Origin: CAZEQK01 sp964514395
GTDB lineage: Bacteria; Bacillota; Bacilli; Tepidibacillales; Tepidibacillaceae
Assembly (NCBI GenBank): GCA_964514395.1
Contig: CAZEQK010000036.1
Location: forward strand, 1 to 36,592
Reading direction: 5' to 3'
Length of the DNA: 36,592 bases
Of the stretch, positions 1 through 8,172 are shown in pieces. A program made the position numbers and the translations under genes. Position 1 is the first letter of the stretch. Every line of letters begins with the position of its first letter. Below the pieces are notes generated by a model. The model was not told the DNA's origin and did no database searches. It saw nothing but the letters and a program-made list of their open reading frames with translations.

Positions 1-4
1 ATTT

Positions 5-1267
5 ATGAAAATACTAGTGGTTGGTCAAGGTGGAAGAGAGCATGCCATTATCCGATCCTTAAAAAAAAGTCCAAAGGTAGATAAGATTTATTGTGCACCT
101 GGAAATGGTGGAATTGAACAGGACGCAGTGTGCTTCCCTGTGAAGGAAATAGATTTTAAAGGTTTAGTACAAATAGCTAAAGATTATCATATCGATTTAA
201 CAGTAGTTGGCCCCGAGAATCCATTGTTAGCTGGCATCGTCGATTATTTTCAAGAAAATAATTTAGCTATTGTTGGTCCTAATAAAGAAGCTGCCCAAAT
301 AGAAGGAAGTAAATCATTTGCAAAGGAGCTTATGAAAAAGTACCAGATTCCTACCGGTGATTACCAAGTGTTTCTTACAATGGAAGCAGCGATAAGCTAT
401 GTTGAAGAAAAGGGAGCACCTATTGTCGTTAAGGCTGATGGTCTTGCAGCTGGGAAGGGTGTCGTGGTGGCCTATGAGGTGGAAGAGGCAAAACAAGCGA
501 TTCATAATATGATGGGCGACAAGGTTTTTGGCGAATCTGGAAGTAAGGTGGTCATAGAGGAATATTTAGAGGGAGAAGAACTAACCGTGATGGCCTTTGT
601 AGATGGCAAAACCATTATACCAATGGAACCAGCCCAGGATCATAAGCCTGTATTTGATGGTGATAAAGGACCTAATACTGGTGGTATGGGTAGCTACTCT
701 CCTGTTCCACAAATGAGTAAAGAGCTATTACGGGAAGTAGAAGAGCAAATTTTAAAGCCAACAGTTGAAGCAATGGAACATGAGGGTAAAATATTTAGTG
801 GTATCCTATATGCAGGATTAATGATTACAAATGAAGGGATAAAGGTCATTGAATTTAATGCTAGATTTGGTGATCCTGAAACCCAAGTCGTTTTACCACG
901 GCTAAAAACAGATTTAGCAGATATTTTTATAGCGATGGTAACCAACACCCTAGATAGAATCAATATAGAATGGAATGAAAAGAGTGCTGTCTGTGTCATC
1001 ATGTCCTCGAAAGGATATCCTGAAGAATATCCAAAAGGAGTTCCTATTTCTATAGAAGAGCTTCCAAATGATGTTGAAGTGATAATAGCTGGCGCAAAAA
1101 CTGATGGGAATCAGCTAGTCACAACAGGTGGAAGAGTATTAGGAGTGACTGCCCTTGGTGCAAATATTAAAGAAGCTAGGGACAAAGCTTATCAAGGTAT
1201 CGACCATATTCATTTTAATGGTGCTCATTATCGTAAGGATATTGCAATGAAAGCACTAAATAAGTAA
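5..1267 (+). CDS. purD: Phosphoribosylamine--glycine ligase (GARS)
   Basis: This enzyme joins phosphoribosylamine and glycine using ATP, the second step of purine synthesis in the cytoplasm. The 420-residue length is normal for PurD. It opens with VVGQGGREHAI, the N-domain glycine loop. The ATP-grasp region follows, with KADGLAAGKGV near residue 142, the PAQDHKPVFDGDKGPNTGGM segment near 210 and EFNARFGDPETQ near 283. Only four bases precede the ATG, so the ribosome binding site and any upstream pur genes are outside the window. In Bacillus purD is the last gene of the pur operon. The strong hairpin just after the stop fits that position. Confidence 0.97.
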   Translation: MKILVVGQGGREHAIIRSLKKSPKVDKIYCAPGNGGIEQDAVCFPVKEIDFKGLVQIAKDYHIDLTVVGPENPLLAGIVDYFQENNLAIVGPNKEAAQIEGSKSFAKELMKKYQIPTGDYQVFLTMEAAISYVEEKGAPIVVKADGLAAGKGVVVAYEVEEAKQAIHNMMGDKVFGESGSKVVIEEYLEGEELTVMAFVDGKTIIPMEPAQDHKPVFDGDKGPNTGGMGSYSPVPQMSKELLREVEEQILKPTVEAMEHEGKIFSGILYAGLMITNEGIKVIEFNARFGDPETQVVLPRLKTDLADIFIAMVTNTLDRINIEWNEKSAVCVIMSSKGYPEEYPKGVPISIEELPNDVEVIIAGAKTDGNQLVTTGGRVLGVTALGANIKEARDKAYQGIDHIHFNGAHYRKDIAMKALNK

Positions 1268-1269
1268 AA

Positions 1270-1310
1270 GATTAAAAGGCTTCGTTTGAAGCCTTTTAAT
1301 CTGATTTTTC
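1270..1310. terminator. Bidirectional terminator between purD and the minus-strand genes
   Basis: There is a perfect 14-bp stem, GATTAAAAGGCTTC with GAAGCCTTTTAATC, around a short loop, followed on the plus strand by TGATTTTTCC. On the minus strand the same hairpin is followed by TTTTACTTATTT. It can therefore end purD from one side and the small minus-strand membrane-peptide gene from the other. The stop codon of that peptide lies inside the hairpin arm. Confidence 0.85.
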
Positions 1311-1433
1311 CTTTTCTTTTTTTGAATCTTTGTCCCTCATTAGTATAAATGCTAAAACTACAACAGATCCTAGCACTAAAAGAAGGACGAAGGCACGATC
1401 AGAAATCCATTCATATAATGTTGGAAAATACAA
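1296..1433 (-). CDS. Small single-pass membrane protein (45 aa), unrecognised
   Basis: I do not recognise a family. A TTG start with AGGAG about 10 bases upstream opens a 45-residue frame. It has a short N-terminal segment (YFPTLYEWISDRA), one hydrophobic helix at about residues 14-32 (FVLLLVLGSVVVLAFILM), and a charged tail rich in Lys, Asp and Glu. This is the look of a genuine small membrane protein with a cytoplasmic tail. It follows the DUF2892 gene by 22 bases on the same strand, so the two are probably cotranscribed. The TAA stop lies in the arm of the shared terminator. The function is unknown; the main doubt is the TTG start and the small size. Confidence 0.6.
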   Translation of the reverse strand: MYFPTLYEWISDRAFVLLLVLGSVVVLAFILMRDKDSKKEKEKSD

Positions 1434-1455
1434 TGCTTATCCACTCCTATTCCAC

Positions 1456-1722
1456 TTAAATTTCTGTTTGTTCTTCAGTAATAAAACCATTAGTGTCTGC
1501 TGTATTTCCTAATTTCTTTTCAACTGTACTAATACCTAACATATCAAGCAAGGGGCACCACCGAGTCACACCCTCAGCTACCTTCATAGCAGATAAAAAG
1601 CTGACGAGTAACGGCATACTTTTATGTGGAAAGCGAACCATTCTTGAAATCCCCCAACCAAGGCCAAATAGTCCCCATGAAATTCTTAACACTGCGTCTA
1701 ATGTTCCAACGTTTTTTTTCAT
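1456..1722 (-). CDS. DUF2892 (YgaP-type) small membrane protein
   Basis: The 88-residue protein resembles the transmembrane domain found at the end of rhodanese YgaP (Pfam DUF2892). It starts with NVGTLDAVLRISWGLFGLGWG, has two hydrophobic stretches (about 10-30 and 35-50), and ends the core with the conserved CPLLDMLGIST. Function is not established for such stand-alone proteins. The start chosen is the ATG six bases after GGGAGG; a GTG one codon upstream sits too close to that site. A 45-residue membrane peptide follows in the same direction, and the permease gene ends about 100 bases upstream. Confidence 0.8.
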   Translation of the reverse strand: MKKNVGTLDAVLRISWGLFGLGWGISRMVRFPHKSMPLLVSFLSAMKVAEGVTRWCPLLDMLGISTVEKKLGNTADTNGFITEEQTEI

Positions 1723-1822
1723 CACTTGCCTCCCTAGAAGTAATTTCTCTATTAGTATGCCAAGAAATTAAAAATAAATGCTCCCAAAAAAACTGATATT
1801 GATATTCATTTAAGTTTTGGCT

Positions 1823-3064
1823 TCATAATTGCTGGCGAAATTGTCGAATAAGATAATATAGAGACATCAAAAAGATCACAGCTAATATCCATATAGAAGA
1901 AAATGATAATATTATTGAAAAACTTAGTACTAGGATTAATGAAATAATTCGTATAGACCAATCGGGAATAAGTCGCATGGCAGCAAGAACCCCAATAAGA
2001 ATGTTAGCTAGAAAAAAAGCGTTAGCAATTACGACGATTTGTTCAAGCTGAAGTAAATTAAAGTACAATAATATGACAACGAGTATATGAATGATAATCA
2101 AAGTAATAATCCCAATCAAGGGAACATTCTTTTTTGAACGGAAGGTTAGCATTTTAGGAAGGGCACCTTCTGTTGCTTGTGAAGCTATAAGCCGGGCTAC
2201 CCCACCAACCACCAACAAATAGGTGCTAACACATAAAGCTGTGGTGACAAATGTGATGAGGAACGTTGATAGTGAGCCAAACAGTGGAATTAAAATCACT
2301 GCTAATTTTAAATCGGAATTCCCATTAAAACCTATTTTTGTAGGGTCAATCCACTGTATTGCAGCCACAACAGTTAAACACACAATAGCGATTACTATTG
2401 CACTGTAAAAAACTGCTTTAGGAATTGTTTTTATCGGATTTTTAACCTCCAAGCTATAGTTTCCAATAATTTCCCAACCAACAAGGGTCCAAAAAAGTAA
2501 TAGAACACTATAACCAAATGATTTGAATTCAAAAGATGTAGTAAATACCATTTCTCCCCGAAAAAAAAGAATAGTGGTCACCCCACCAGCAAGAAGGATT
2601 AGAGCAGAAAGAGTAGATAGAATTAGTGAGACTTTCCCTACCGATGATATGTTTCTAAATAAAACAATTCCACAAAATATCATTAAACTAAGAGCATACC
2701 ATTCAAGTTTGATATCATTATTCCCAATCCATATTTTCAAATATTGACTGGCAGTCATTAATACTGCTACTGGTCCCAAACATGCGGCAAGGATCAAAAA
2801 ATTTGCTGTTAAATGTCGTATATATTTTCCAAATGCTTGTTCAACCGCATTTGCAATACCAGAATCTCCTGGGAATAAAATGCTTAACCTTCCAAATAAG
2901 CTAGCTATAAGGAAGCTTAATCCTATGATAATCATCCAAGCGAATATTGCAAAATTACCTATTACTTGATGAACCATAGGAGGTAATAGTATAATTCCCG
3001 ACCCTAGAATAGGCCCGACGATTAATCCACTTAAAAGGAAGGGTCCCATTTTTCTTGATTCCAT
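1823..3064 (-). CDS. APC-superfamily amino-acid permease, YjeH-like
   Basis: This is a 413-residue inner-membrane transporter with about 12 hydrophobic helices. The first helix carries GLIVGPILGSGIILLPP, the APC substrate-binding glycine loop. Later segments match the YjeH-type pattern: LFWTLVGWEIIGNYSLEVKNP in the middle, then GGVARLIASQATEGALPKML. Escherichia coli YjeH exports methionine and branched-chain amino acids, so an amino-acid substrate is likely here, but substrate and direction cannot be read from sequence. The start is the ATG after GAGGTGATGAG. An in-frame upstream ATG at 3130 would add 22 residues with no ribosome binding site and is rejected. It is divergent from a LysR gene, a common arrangement for a regulated target. 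Confidence 0.85.
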   Translation of the reverse strand: MESRKMGPFLLSGLIVGPILGSGIILLPPMVHQVIGNFAIFAWMIIIGLSFLIASLFGRLSILFPGDSGIANAVEQAFGKYIRHLTANFLILAACLGPVAVLMTASQYLKIWIGNNDIKLEWYALSLMIFCGIVLFRNISSVGKVSLILSTLSALILLAGGVTTILFFRGEMVFTTSFEFKSFGYSVLLLFWTLVGWEIIGNYSLEVKNPIKTIPKAVFYSAIVIAIVCLTVVAAIQWIDPTKIGFNGNSDLKLAVILIPLFGSLSTFLITFVTTALCVSTYLLVVGGVARLIASQATEGALPKMLTFRSKKNVPLIGIITLIIIHILVVILLYFNLLQLEQIVVIANAFFLANILIGVLAAMRLIPDWSIRIISLILVLSFSIILSFSSIWILAVIFLMSLYYLIRQFRQQL

Positions 3065-3133
3065 CTCATCACCTCTTTTATAAGCTGCGAAAAAATATGC
3101 TTTTAAATATATGTTGATTATATATATCATTCA

Positions 3134-3163
3134 TTAATCAGTAAAATAGATTATATTGATTAA
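3134..3163. promoter_or_regulatory. Candidate LysR-regulator dyad between permease and lysR genes
   Basis: The arms TTAATCA and TGATTAA are separated by 16 bases in the divergent intergenic region. LysR proteins usually bind AT-rich interrupted dyads of this kind between their own gene and a divergent target. The site is 70 bases from the permease start. The assignment rests on position and symmetry only. Confidence 0.4.
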
Positions 3164-3200
3164 AATCATCAGTATTTTTGATACTTAACCATCCTATTCA

Positions 3201-3209
3201 TGTTATAAT
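3201..3209 (+). promoter_or_regulatory. Extended -10 promoter element for the LysR gene
   Basis: TGTTATAAT matches an extended -10 (TGnTATAAT). The best upstream -35-like hexamer, TTGATA, is 20 bases away, which is too far to be ideal; the extended TG may compensate. The predicted transcript would begin about 75 bases before the LysR start codon. Confidence 0.5.
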
Positions 3210-3293
3210 ATCATTTAAACATGCTATAGCTTTTTTCTAGCATTTAGCAGTGTAAGTCTTTGAATGAATATATAAGGGGAAGGAGTGGGTGTC

Positions 3294-4187
3294 TTGGAGC
3301 TTCGCCATTTAAAAACGTTTAAGGTTATAGCAGATGTTGGAGGATTTACACGTGCAGCAGAACATTTAGGTTATGCTCAATCAACGATTACTTCTCACAT
3401 TCAGGCACTTGAAGAGGAGTTAGGCTCTCCAATATTTGATAGGCTTGGTAAAAAGGTTGTTCTCACACAGACAGGCAAGTATTTAATGCCTTATGCTATA
3501 GAAATATTAAACTTACATGGTAATGCTAAAAAAATTTCCACTGTAAATGATGAGATTTCTGGGAGTCTAATAATTGGTGCTACTGAATCTCTAACTGTAT
3601 ATCGCCTACCGGAAATCATCCATGAGTATAAAAAACAGTATCCACATGTTCATATATCATTAAAACCAGCAATCTGTAACGAATTACGGAATAATCTCCG
3701 AAATGGCGAAATAGACATAGCCTTCTTATTAGAATCTGAAAGATTAGATCCTGATTTATACATTGAAAAGTTAATTGATGAGCCAATGGTATTAGTTGTT
3801 CAGGATAACCATCTTTTTACGAATTACTCCTTTGATTTACCAGAAACAGCAATAAACAAGACTATTTTGTATACAGAACAAGGATGTAGTTATCGAGACC
3901 ATTTTGATATATTTTTACGAAATCAGGGGATATCAACAGAAACTGCGCTAGAGTTTGGAAGTGTTGAAGCAATAAAACAATGTGTCATATCTGGTCTTGG
4001 AGTTTCTTTACTTCCCCTAATTACGGTACAATCAGAAATAAATGAAAGGAAATTAGTGGCGATACCTTGGAATAAAAAGGACGGGAATATAGTCACGTCA
4101 ATGGCCTATCATAAAAATAAATGGATATCACCAGCATTAAAAATGTTTATTCAAATCGTTAGAAAGCATGCTTCAAGCTGGTCATAA
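3294..4187 (+). CDS. LysR-family transcriptional regulator
   Basis: A 297-residue DNA-binding regulator. The N-terminal winged helix-turn-helix is clear (LELRHLKTFKVIADVGGFTRAAEHLGYAQSTITSHIQALEEELG). It is followed by a periplasmic-binding-protein-like effector domain (about 90-295). The start is taken as TTG, eight bases after AAGGAG, which gives the usual LysR opening (M)ELRHLKTF. An in-frame GTG at 3285 overlaps that ribosome binding site. It is divergent from the amino-acid permease, which is its most likely target. The effector is unknown. Confidence 0.88.
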   Translation: MELRHLKTFKVIADVGGFTRAAEHLGYAQSTITSHIQALEEELGSPIFDRLGKKVVLTQTGKYLMPYAIEILNLHGNAKKISTVNDEISGSLIIGATESLTVYRLPEIIHEYKKQYPHVHISLKPAICNELRNNLRNGEIDIAFLLESERLDPDLYIEKLIDEPMVLVVQDNHLFTNYSFDLPETAINKTILYTEQGCSYRDHFDIFLRNQGISTETALEFGSVEAIKQCVISGLGVSLLPLITVQSEINERKLVAIPWNKKDGNIVTSMAYHKNKWISPALKMFIQIVRKHASSWS

Positions 4188-4235
4188 AAAAAGAGAAATC
4201 TCCTATGATGATTTATCAAAAATTTTATTAATAAT

Positions 4236-4526
4236 TTAGCTCTGCTCTTTTATATATCCCTCCGCTTTTTCTCTGATGATTCTATCAATCATTTCTTGAA
4301 GTGGTTCACTAAGCTCCTTATCCAATCCCTATTTTTAACATTTTTACATATCAGGCTCAAGAAATTGAATCTTTCCTCCGTTCTTATTAGAGACAAATCT
4401 TGCTACACTATTAAGGATTTCTTCTCCATTTGCCTGTACCGTATATCCTATGGCATAGAATGGATGATTAGCCTCTTCGATACGATTTGCCATTACTTTT
4501 ATATTCAATGTAGTATCCTTCTTCAT
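4236..4526 (-). pseudogene. Decayed small gene, possibly SpoVG-like
   Basis: A minus-strand frame runs from ATG at 4526 (or from a TTG at 4508 that has AAGGA seven bases before it). It encodes NIKVMANRIEEANHPFYAIG and ends at a TAA after QFLEPDM. The same reading frame then contains three stops within about six codons and reopens into protein-like sequence, LDKELSEPLQEMIDRIIREK, before a final stop at 4236. The full 97 codons equal the length of SpoVG. The order also resembles SpoVG: an AIxxxTV strand, then an NGG turn, then a Pro-containing loop and a C-terminal helix. The similarity is weak and made by eye. The alternative is an intact short protein of 54-60 residues. Confidence 0.4.
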
Positions 4527-4601
4527 TTAAAAAACTATAATTTATTTCTACTATATATTGTATAACACGTTTAATAAGTAAAACAAAAAATAAGTAGAAA
4601 C

Positions 4602-4640
4602 AAACACTATCGTCCACTATATGTGGACAATTTAGTGTTT
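4602..4640. promoter_or_regulatory. Strong dyad (operator or RNA hairpin) upstream of yerC
   Basis: Nested inverted repeats are present: outer arms AAACACTA and TAGTGTTT, inner arms GTCCAC and GTGGAC around TATAT. No T-run follows on the plus strand, so this is not a typical terminator for that strand. Downstream on the minus strand there is only a broken T-rich run. It lies 138 bases before the yerC start and could be a binding site for YerC itself or another regulator. Nothing else is visible in the stretch 4527-4777 apart from AT-rich promoter-like sequence. Confidence 0.45.
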
Positions 4641-4777
4641 TAAAGCGAAAACAAAGGTACTGGTATAACAATAATGTATCCGATTTCACTTTTTTGAATA
4701 AAAGTAAAAAAGTCTACTGGAATGACTATATTTTTTTTTCTATTTATGATATCTTAATTTTGAGAGGTGAAAAGAAA

Positions 4778-5074
4778 ATGTCATTTGAAAAAATACAAAG
4801 TAAAGATGTTGATCAATTATTTAAATCTGTATTAAAGCTTGAAACATTGGAAGAAGCCTATAAATTCTTTGATGATTTAATGACTGTTAATGAAATTCAA
4901 TCTTTAGCTCAGCGACTTGAGGTTGCTAGGATGCTAACAAAAGGATTTACTTATAATCAGATTGAAACAGAAACAGGTGCTAGTACAGCTACGATTTCAA
5001 GGGTGAAACGTTCCTTAAATTATGGAAATGATGGCTACAAATTAGCATTAGATAGAGTTGCAATAAGCAAATAG
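4778..5074 (+). CDS. yerC: YerC/YecD-family TrpR-like DNA-binding protein
   Basis: This 98-residue protein belongs to the TrpR-related YerC/YecD family. The helix-turn-helix is formed by MLTKGFTYNQIETETGASTATISRVKRSL (about 50-78), preceded by the family signature VNEIQSLAQRLEVARML. It acts in the cytoplasm as a DNA-binding protein whose target is not evident here. The start is the ATG after GAGAGGTGAAAAGAAA. An upstream in-frame ATG at 4694 would add 28 non-conserved residues. The gene is alone between a dyad and a terminator, and precedes pcrB as in B. subtilis. Confidence 0.9.
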   Translation: MSFEKIQSKDVDQLFKSVLKLETLEEAYKFFDDLMTVNEIQSLAQRLEVARMLTKGFTYNQIETETGASTATISRVKRSLNYGNDGYKLALDRVAISK

Positions 5075-5091
5075 TATAGATTATATATTTT

Positions 5092-5118
5092 GAGTAGTGG
5101 AAGCTACTCTTTTTTTTT
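5092..5118 (+). terminator. Rho-independent terminator after yerC
   Basis: GAGTAG and CTACTC form a stem around a six-base loop and are followed at once by a run of nine T. This separates yerC from the pcrB-pcrA-ligA genes. Confidence 0.9.
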
Positions 5119-5202
5119 CTCTGAGAAATACTCCGACTTTCATTTCAACGTATTTTTTATTAATATAGATAATAATTATGTTTTTAAAAAGTGGGGGTTA
5201 CG

Positions 5203-5916
5203 ATGGCGAAACATAACATGTTATTATCATTAAGGCATGTTTTTAAATTAGATCCAGATCGTAGTATTACAGAGGAGCAGGTTTCAAAATTAGCCCAGTC
5301 AGGAACAGATGGGATAATCGTTGGTGGTACACTAGGAGTCACCTATGAAGGAACAGAGCAGCTATTAAGGGAAATTAGGAAGAATGGAGTATATCCAATC
5401 ATTCAAGAAATTTCTAATATAGAAGCGATTGTACCTGGATTTGATTTTTATTTCATCCCCCTCGTTTTAAATGCACAGCATCCCAACTGGATATTACATA
5501 TTCATCAACAAGCGTTAAAAAAATATGGAGAGCTTATCAACTGGGATCAAGTTATTGTTGAAGGATATATTGTGTTAAATGAGGAATCATCTGTTGCAAG
5601 ACTAACAGAAAGTAAGACGGATATTGATCTAGATGATATATTAGCATACAGTAGAATGGGAGAAAAAATGTTACAGTTGCCCATTATATATATTGAATAT
5701 AGTGGTCAATATGGTAATCCAGAAGTAGTAGAGGAAGTTAGAAATATAGTAGAACATGCAAGGGTAGTATATGGTGGAGGCATAAGGACGGTAGAACATG
5801 CTTCGCAAATGCTTCAATATGCTGATACGATTGTAATAGGAAATTTAATATACGAAAATTTTGACCTTGCTATTGAGACAGTGAATAGCAAAATGAGGGA
5901 AAATATAGAACAATGA
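5203..5916 (+). CDS. pcrB: Heptaprenylglyceryl phosphate synthase
   Basis: PcrB is a TIM-barrel prenyltransferase that joins heptaprenyl diphosphate to sn-glycerol-1-phosphate, making an archaeal-type ether lipid precursor in bacilli. The 237-residue product shows HVFKLDPDRS near residue 13, EGYIVLNEESSVARLT near 121, IEYSGQYGNPE in the second half, and the phosphate-binding end YGGGIRTVEHASQMLQYADTIVIGN. The ATG follows GTGGGGGTTACG, a G-rich but imperfect ribosome binding site. An in-frame GTG four codons upstream lies inside that site. It is 74 bases before pcrA, as in B. subtilis. Confidence 0.95.
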   Translation: MAKHNMLLSLRHVFKLDPDRSITEEQVSKLAQSGTDGIIVGGTLGVTYEGTEQLLREIRKNGVYPIIQEISNIEAIVPGFDFYFIPLVLNAQHPNWILHIHQQALKKYGELINWDQVIVEGYIVLNEESSVARLTESKTDIDLDDILAYSRMGEKMLQLPIIYIEYSGQYGNPEVVEEVRNIVEHARVVYGGGIRTVEHASQMLQYADTIVIGNLIYENFDLAIETVNSKMRENIEQ

Positions 5917-5990
5917 TTGAACGTAGTCTGTCTATTGTATATAATTTGGAGAGAATGACCGAACAGATGTGCTTATGAAGGGTGGATATT

Positions 5991-8159
5991 ATGAATAATT
6001 TACAAGAAAGTGATATTTTAAAAGGATTAAACGCTGAACAAAAAAAGGCTGTTGAAACTATAAATGGCCCATTATTAATTCTTGCAGGTGCAGGTAGTGG
6101 AAAGACAAAAACATTGACTCATAGAATTGCAAATCTACTAGCCAATAATGTTACACCTTGGAATATTTTAGCTATTACCTTTACCAATAAAGCTGCCAAG
6201 GAAATGAAAGAAAGAGTTTATCAATTAGTGGGTAAAGATGCTGAGGACATATGGATCTCAACCTTCCATTCCATGTGTGTAAGAATTTTGAGAAAAGATA
6301 TACACCATTTAGGTTATTCAAATCAATTTACGATATTAGATTCATTAGACCAATTGAACCTCATAAAGCAAGTGATGAGAGATTTAAATATAGATACAAA
6401 AAAAATGGAACCTAGAGCTATTTTAAGTGCAATAAGTAATGCTAAAAATGAGTTGATAACTCCAGAGAAATATGCCAATAATGTAGGCGATTATTTTATG
6501 CAGATCGTTGCAAGGGTATATGAAAGATATCAACAAAGACTGGTTGCTAATAACTCTTTGGATTTTGATGACTTAATTATGGTTACGGTGAATCTTTTTA
6601 GGAAAGTAGAAGATGTATTACATTATTATCAAAGAAAATTTCATTATATTCATATAGATGAGTATCAGGATACGAATCATGCTCAATATAGTTTAGTTAC
6701 ATTACTTGCGGACTATAGTAAAAATATATGTGTGGTTGGAGATACGGATCAATCTATCTATCGTTGGCGAGGAGCAGATGTCAGCAATATTTTGAATTTT
6801 GAAAAGGATTTCCAAGAAGCAAAAATAATCAAGCTTGAACAAAACTACCGCTCTACAAAGAATATTCTAGATGCCGCAAATGGAGTCATAAAAAACAATA
6901 GTACACGTAAAGAGAAGAACTTATGGACGGAAAAGGAAGAAGGAAATAAAATTTTTGTTTATCGGGCCAATCAAGAGCACGATGAAGCTTATTTTATTAC
7001 TAGAATAGTACAGGAACAAACAGAAGCGAAAAGAAACTATAGCGATTTTGCGGTGCTTTATCGGACCAATGCACAAAGTCGTGTCATAGAAGAAATTTTT
7101 GTGAAATCGAATATTCCCTATCAAATGATAGGTGGAACGAAATTCTACGAAAGAAAAGAGATTAAAGACATTTTAGCTTATCTACGTGTGATTCTAAATC
7201 CAGATGATGACATAAGCTTCAGAAGAATTATCAATGTACCAAAGAGAGGTATAGGACAAGCAACTTTAGATAAAATAGCAATCTATGCAAATGAACACGA
7301 TATATCGATATATAAAGCTATTCAGGTGATAGATTTTGTTGGATTAAGCCCCAAAATCGCTAATAAAATAAGTCTATTTGCAGAAATGATCAATGAATTT
7401 ATCGAACTTTCGAAACAAATCGATGTAACTACTTTAACGGAAAAAGTGCTAGAAGTAACTAACTATATTCAAACACTAAAAAATGAAAAATCGATAGAGG
7501 CAGATAGTCGGATTGAAAACCTTGAAGAATTTTTATCAGTAACAAGGGAATTTGATAGCTCTGAGGATGAAATGAACTTAGAATATTTTCTTACAGAAAT
7601 CGCACTTGTAAGTGATATCGATAAAATGGAAGAGGATGAGGAAAAGAGTGGCGTGATATTAATGACGTTACACAGTGCCAAGGGGTTAGAATTTCCTGTG
7701 GTATTTTTAGTAGGCTTAGAAGAGGGAATTTTCCCTCACAGTCGTTCCTTGATCGATGAGGATGAGATGGAAGAAGAAAGAAGACTTGCTTATGTAGGTA
7801 TTACAAGAGCAGAAGAAGAATTATATATTTCTCATGCTGCTTCTCGTATGCTTTATGGCAGGCCACAAATGAATGCTCCATCTAGATTTATTGCTGAGAT
7901 TCCTGAAAAGCTAATCTTAGATTTACGAAAAGAAGGAAGAGTTGGAATTCAACGAAAAACCTCCTTAGATATTAATCGCCCAACCCCACGTCAGGATTGG
8001 AGCGTTGGCGATAAAGTTGAACATAAAAAATGGGGTATAGGTACAGTCGTTTCTACAAAGAATGAAGGAGATGACCTAGAGCTTGTTATCGCATTTGGAA
8101 CACAAACTGGCATTAAAAAGCTTTTAGCGAAATTTGCTCCAATAGAAAAAGTGGAGTAA
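5991..8159 (+). CDS. pcrA: ATP-dependent DNA helicase PcrA (UvrD family)
   Basis: A 722-residue superfamily 1 3'-5' helicase acting in repair and in removing stalled RNA polymerase or RecA. All motifs are visible: Walker A AGAGSGKT (residues 32-39), TFTNKAAKEMKERV, STFHSMCVRIL, DEYQDTN (from 223), GDTDQSIYRWRGAD, EQNYRST, TLHSAKGLEFPVVFLVGLEEG and EERRLAYVGITRAEEELY. The C-terminus holds the Tudor-like RNA-polymerase-binding domain (WSVGDKVEHKKWGIGTVVS). The ATG follows AAGGGTGG; a GTG nine bases upstream is inside that site. ligA begins 13 bases after its stop, so the two are one operon. Confidence 0.97.
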   Translation: MNNLQESDILKGLNAEQKKAVETINGPLLILAGAGSGKTKTLTHRIANLLANNVTPWNILAITFTNKAAKEMKERVYQLVGKDAEDIWISTFHSMCVRILRKDIHHLGYSNQFTILDSLDQLNLIKQVMRDLNIDTKKMEPRAILSAISNAKNELITPEKYANNVGDYFMQIVARVYERYQQRLVANNSLDFDDLIMVTVNLFRKVEDVLHYYQRKFHYIHIDEYQDTNHAQYSLVTLLADYSKNICVVGDTDQSIYRWRGADVSNILNFEKDFQEAKIIKLEQNYRSTKNILDAANGVIKNNSTRKEKNLWTEKEEGNKIFVYRANQEHDEAYFITRIVQEQTEAKRNYSDFAVLYRTNAQSRVIEEIFVKSNIPYQMIGGTKFYERKEIKDILAYLRVILNPDDDISFRRIINVPKRGIGQATLDKIAIYANEHDISIYKAIQVIDFVGLSPKIANKISLFAEMINEFIELSKQIDVTTLTEKVLEVTNYIQTLKNEKSIEADSRIENLEEFLSVTREFDSSEDEMNLEYFLTEIALVSDIDKMEEDEEKSGVILMTLHSAKGLEFPVVFLVGLEEGIFPHSRSLIDEDEMEEERRLAYVGITRAEEELYISHAASRMLYGRPQMNAPSRFIAEIPEKLILDLRKEGRVGIQRKTSLDINRPTPRQDWSVGDKVEHKKWGIGTVVSTKNEGDDLELVIAFGTQTGIKKLLAKFAPIEKVE

Positions 8160-8172
8160 GGAAGGTGAGCGA

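Noticed and set aside
1330..1771. Plus-strand frames at 1330-1512 and 1493-1771
   Set aside because: They are antisense to the small membrane peptide and the DUF2892 gene, with unlikely protein composition and no ribosome binding sites.
4468..4689. 73-codon minus-strand frame overlapping the decayed small gene and the yerC-upstream dyad
   Set aside because: It lies in a different frame, runs through the palindrome, and is rich in Tyr, Phe and Cys with no ribosome binding site, typical of a chance AT-rich frame.
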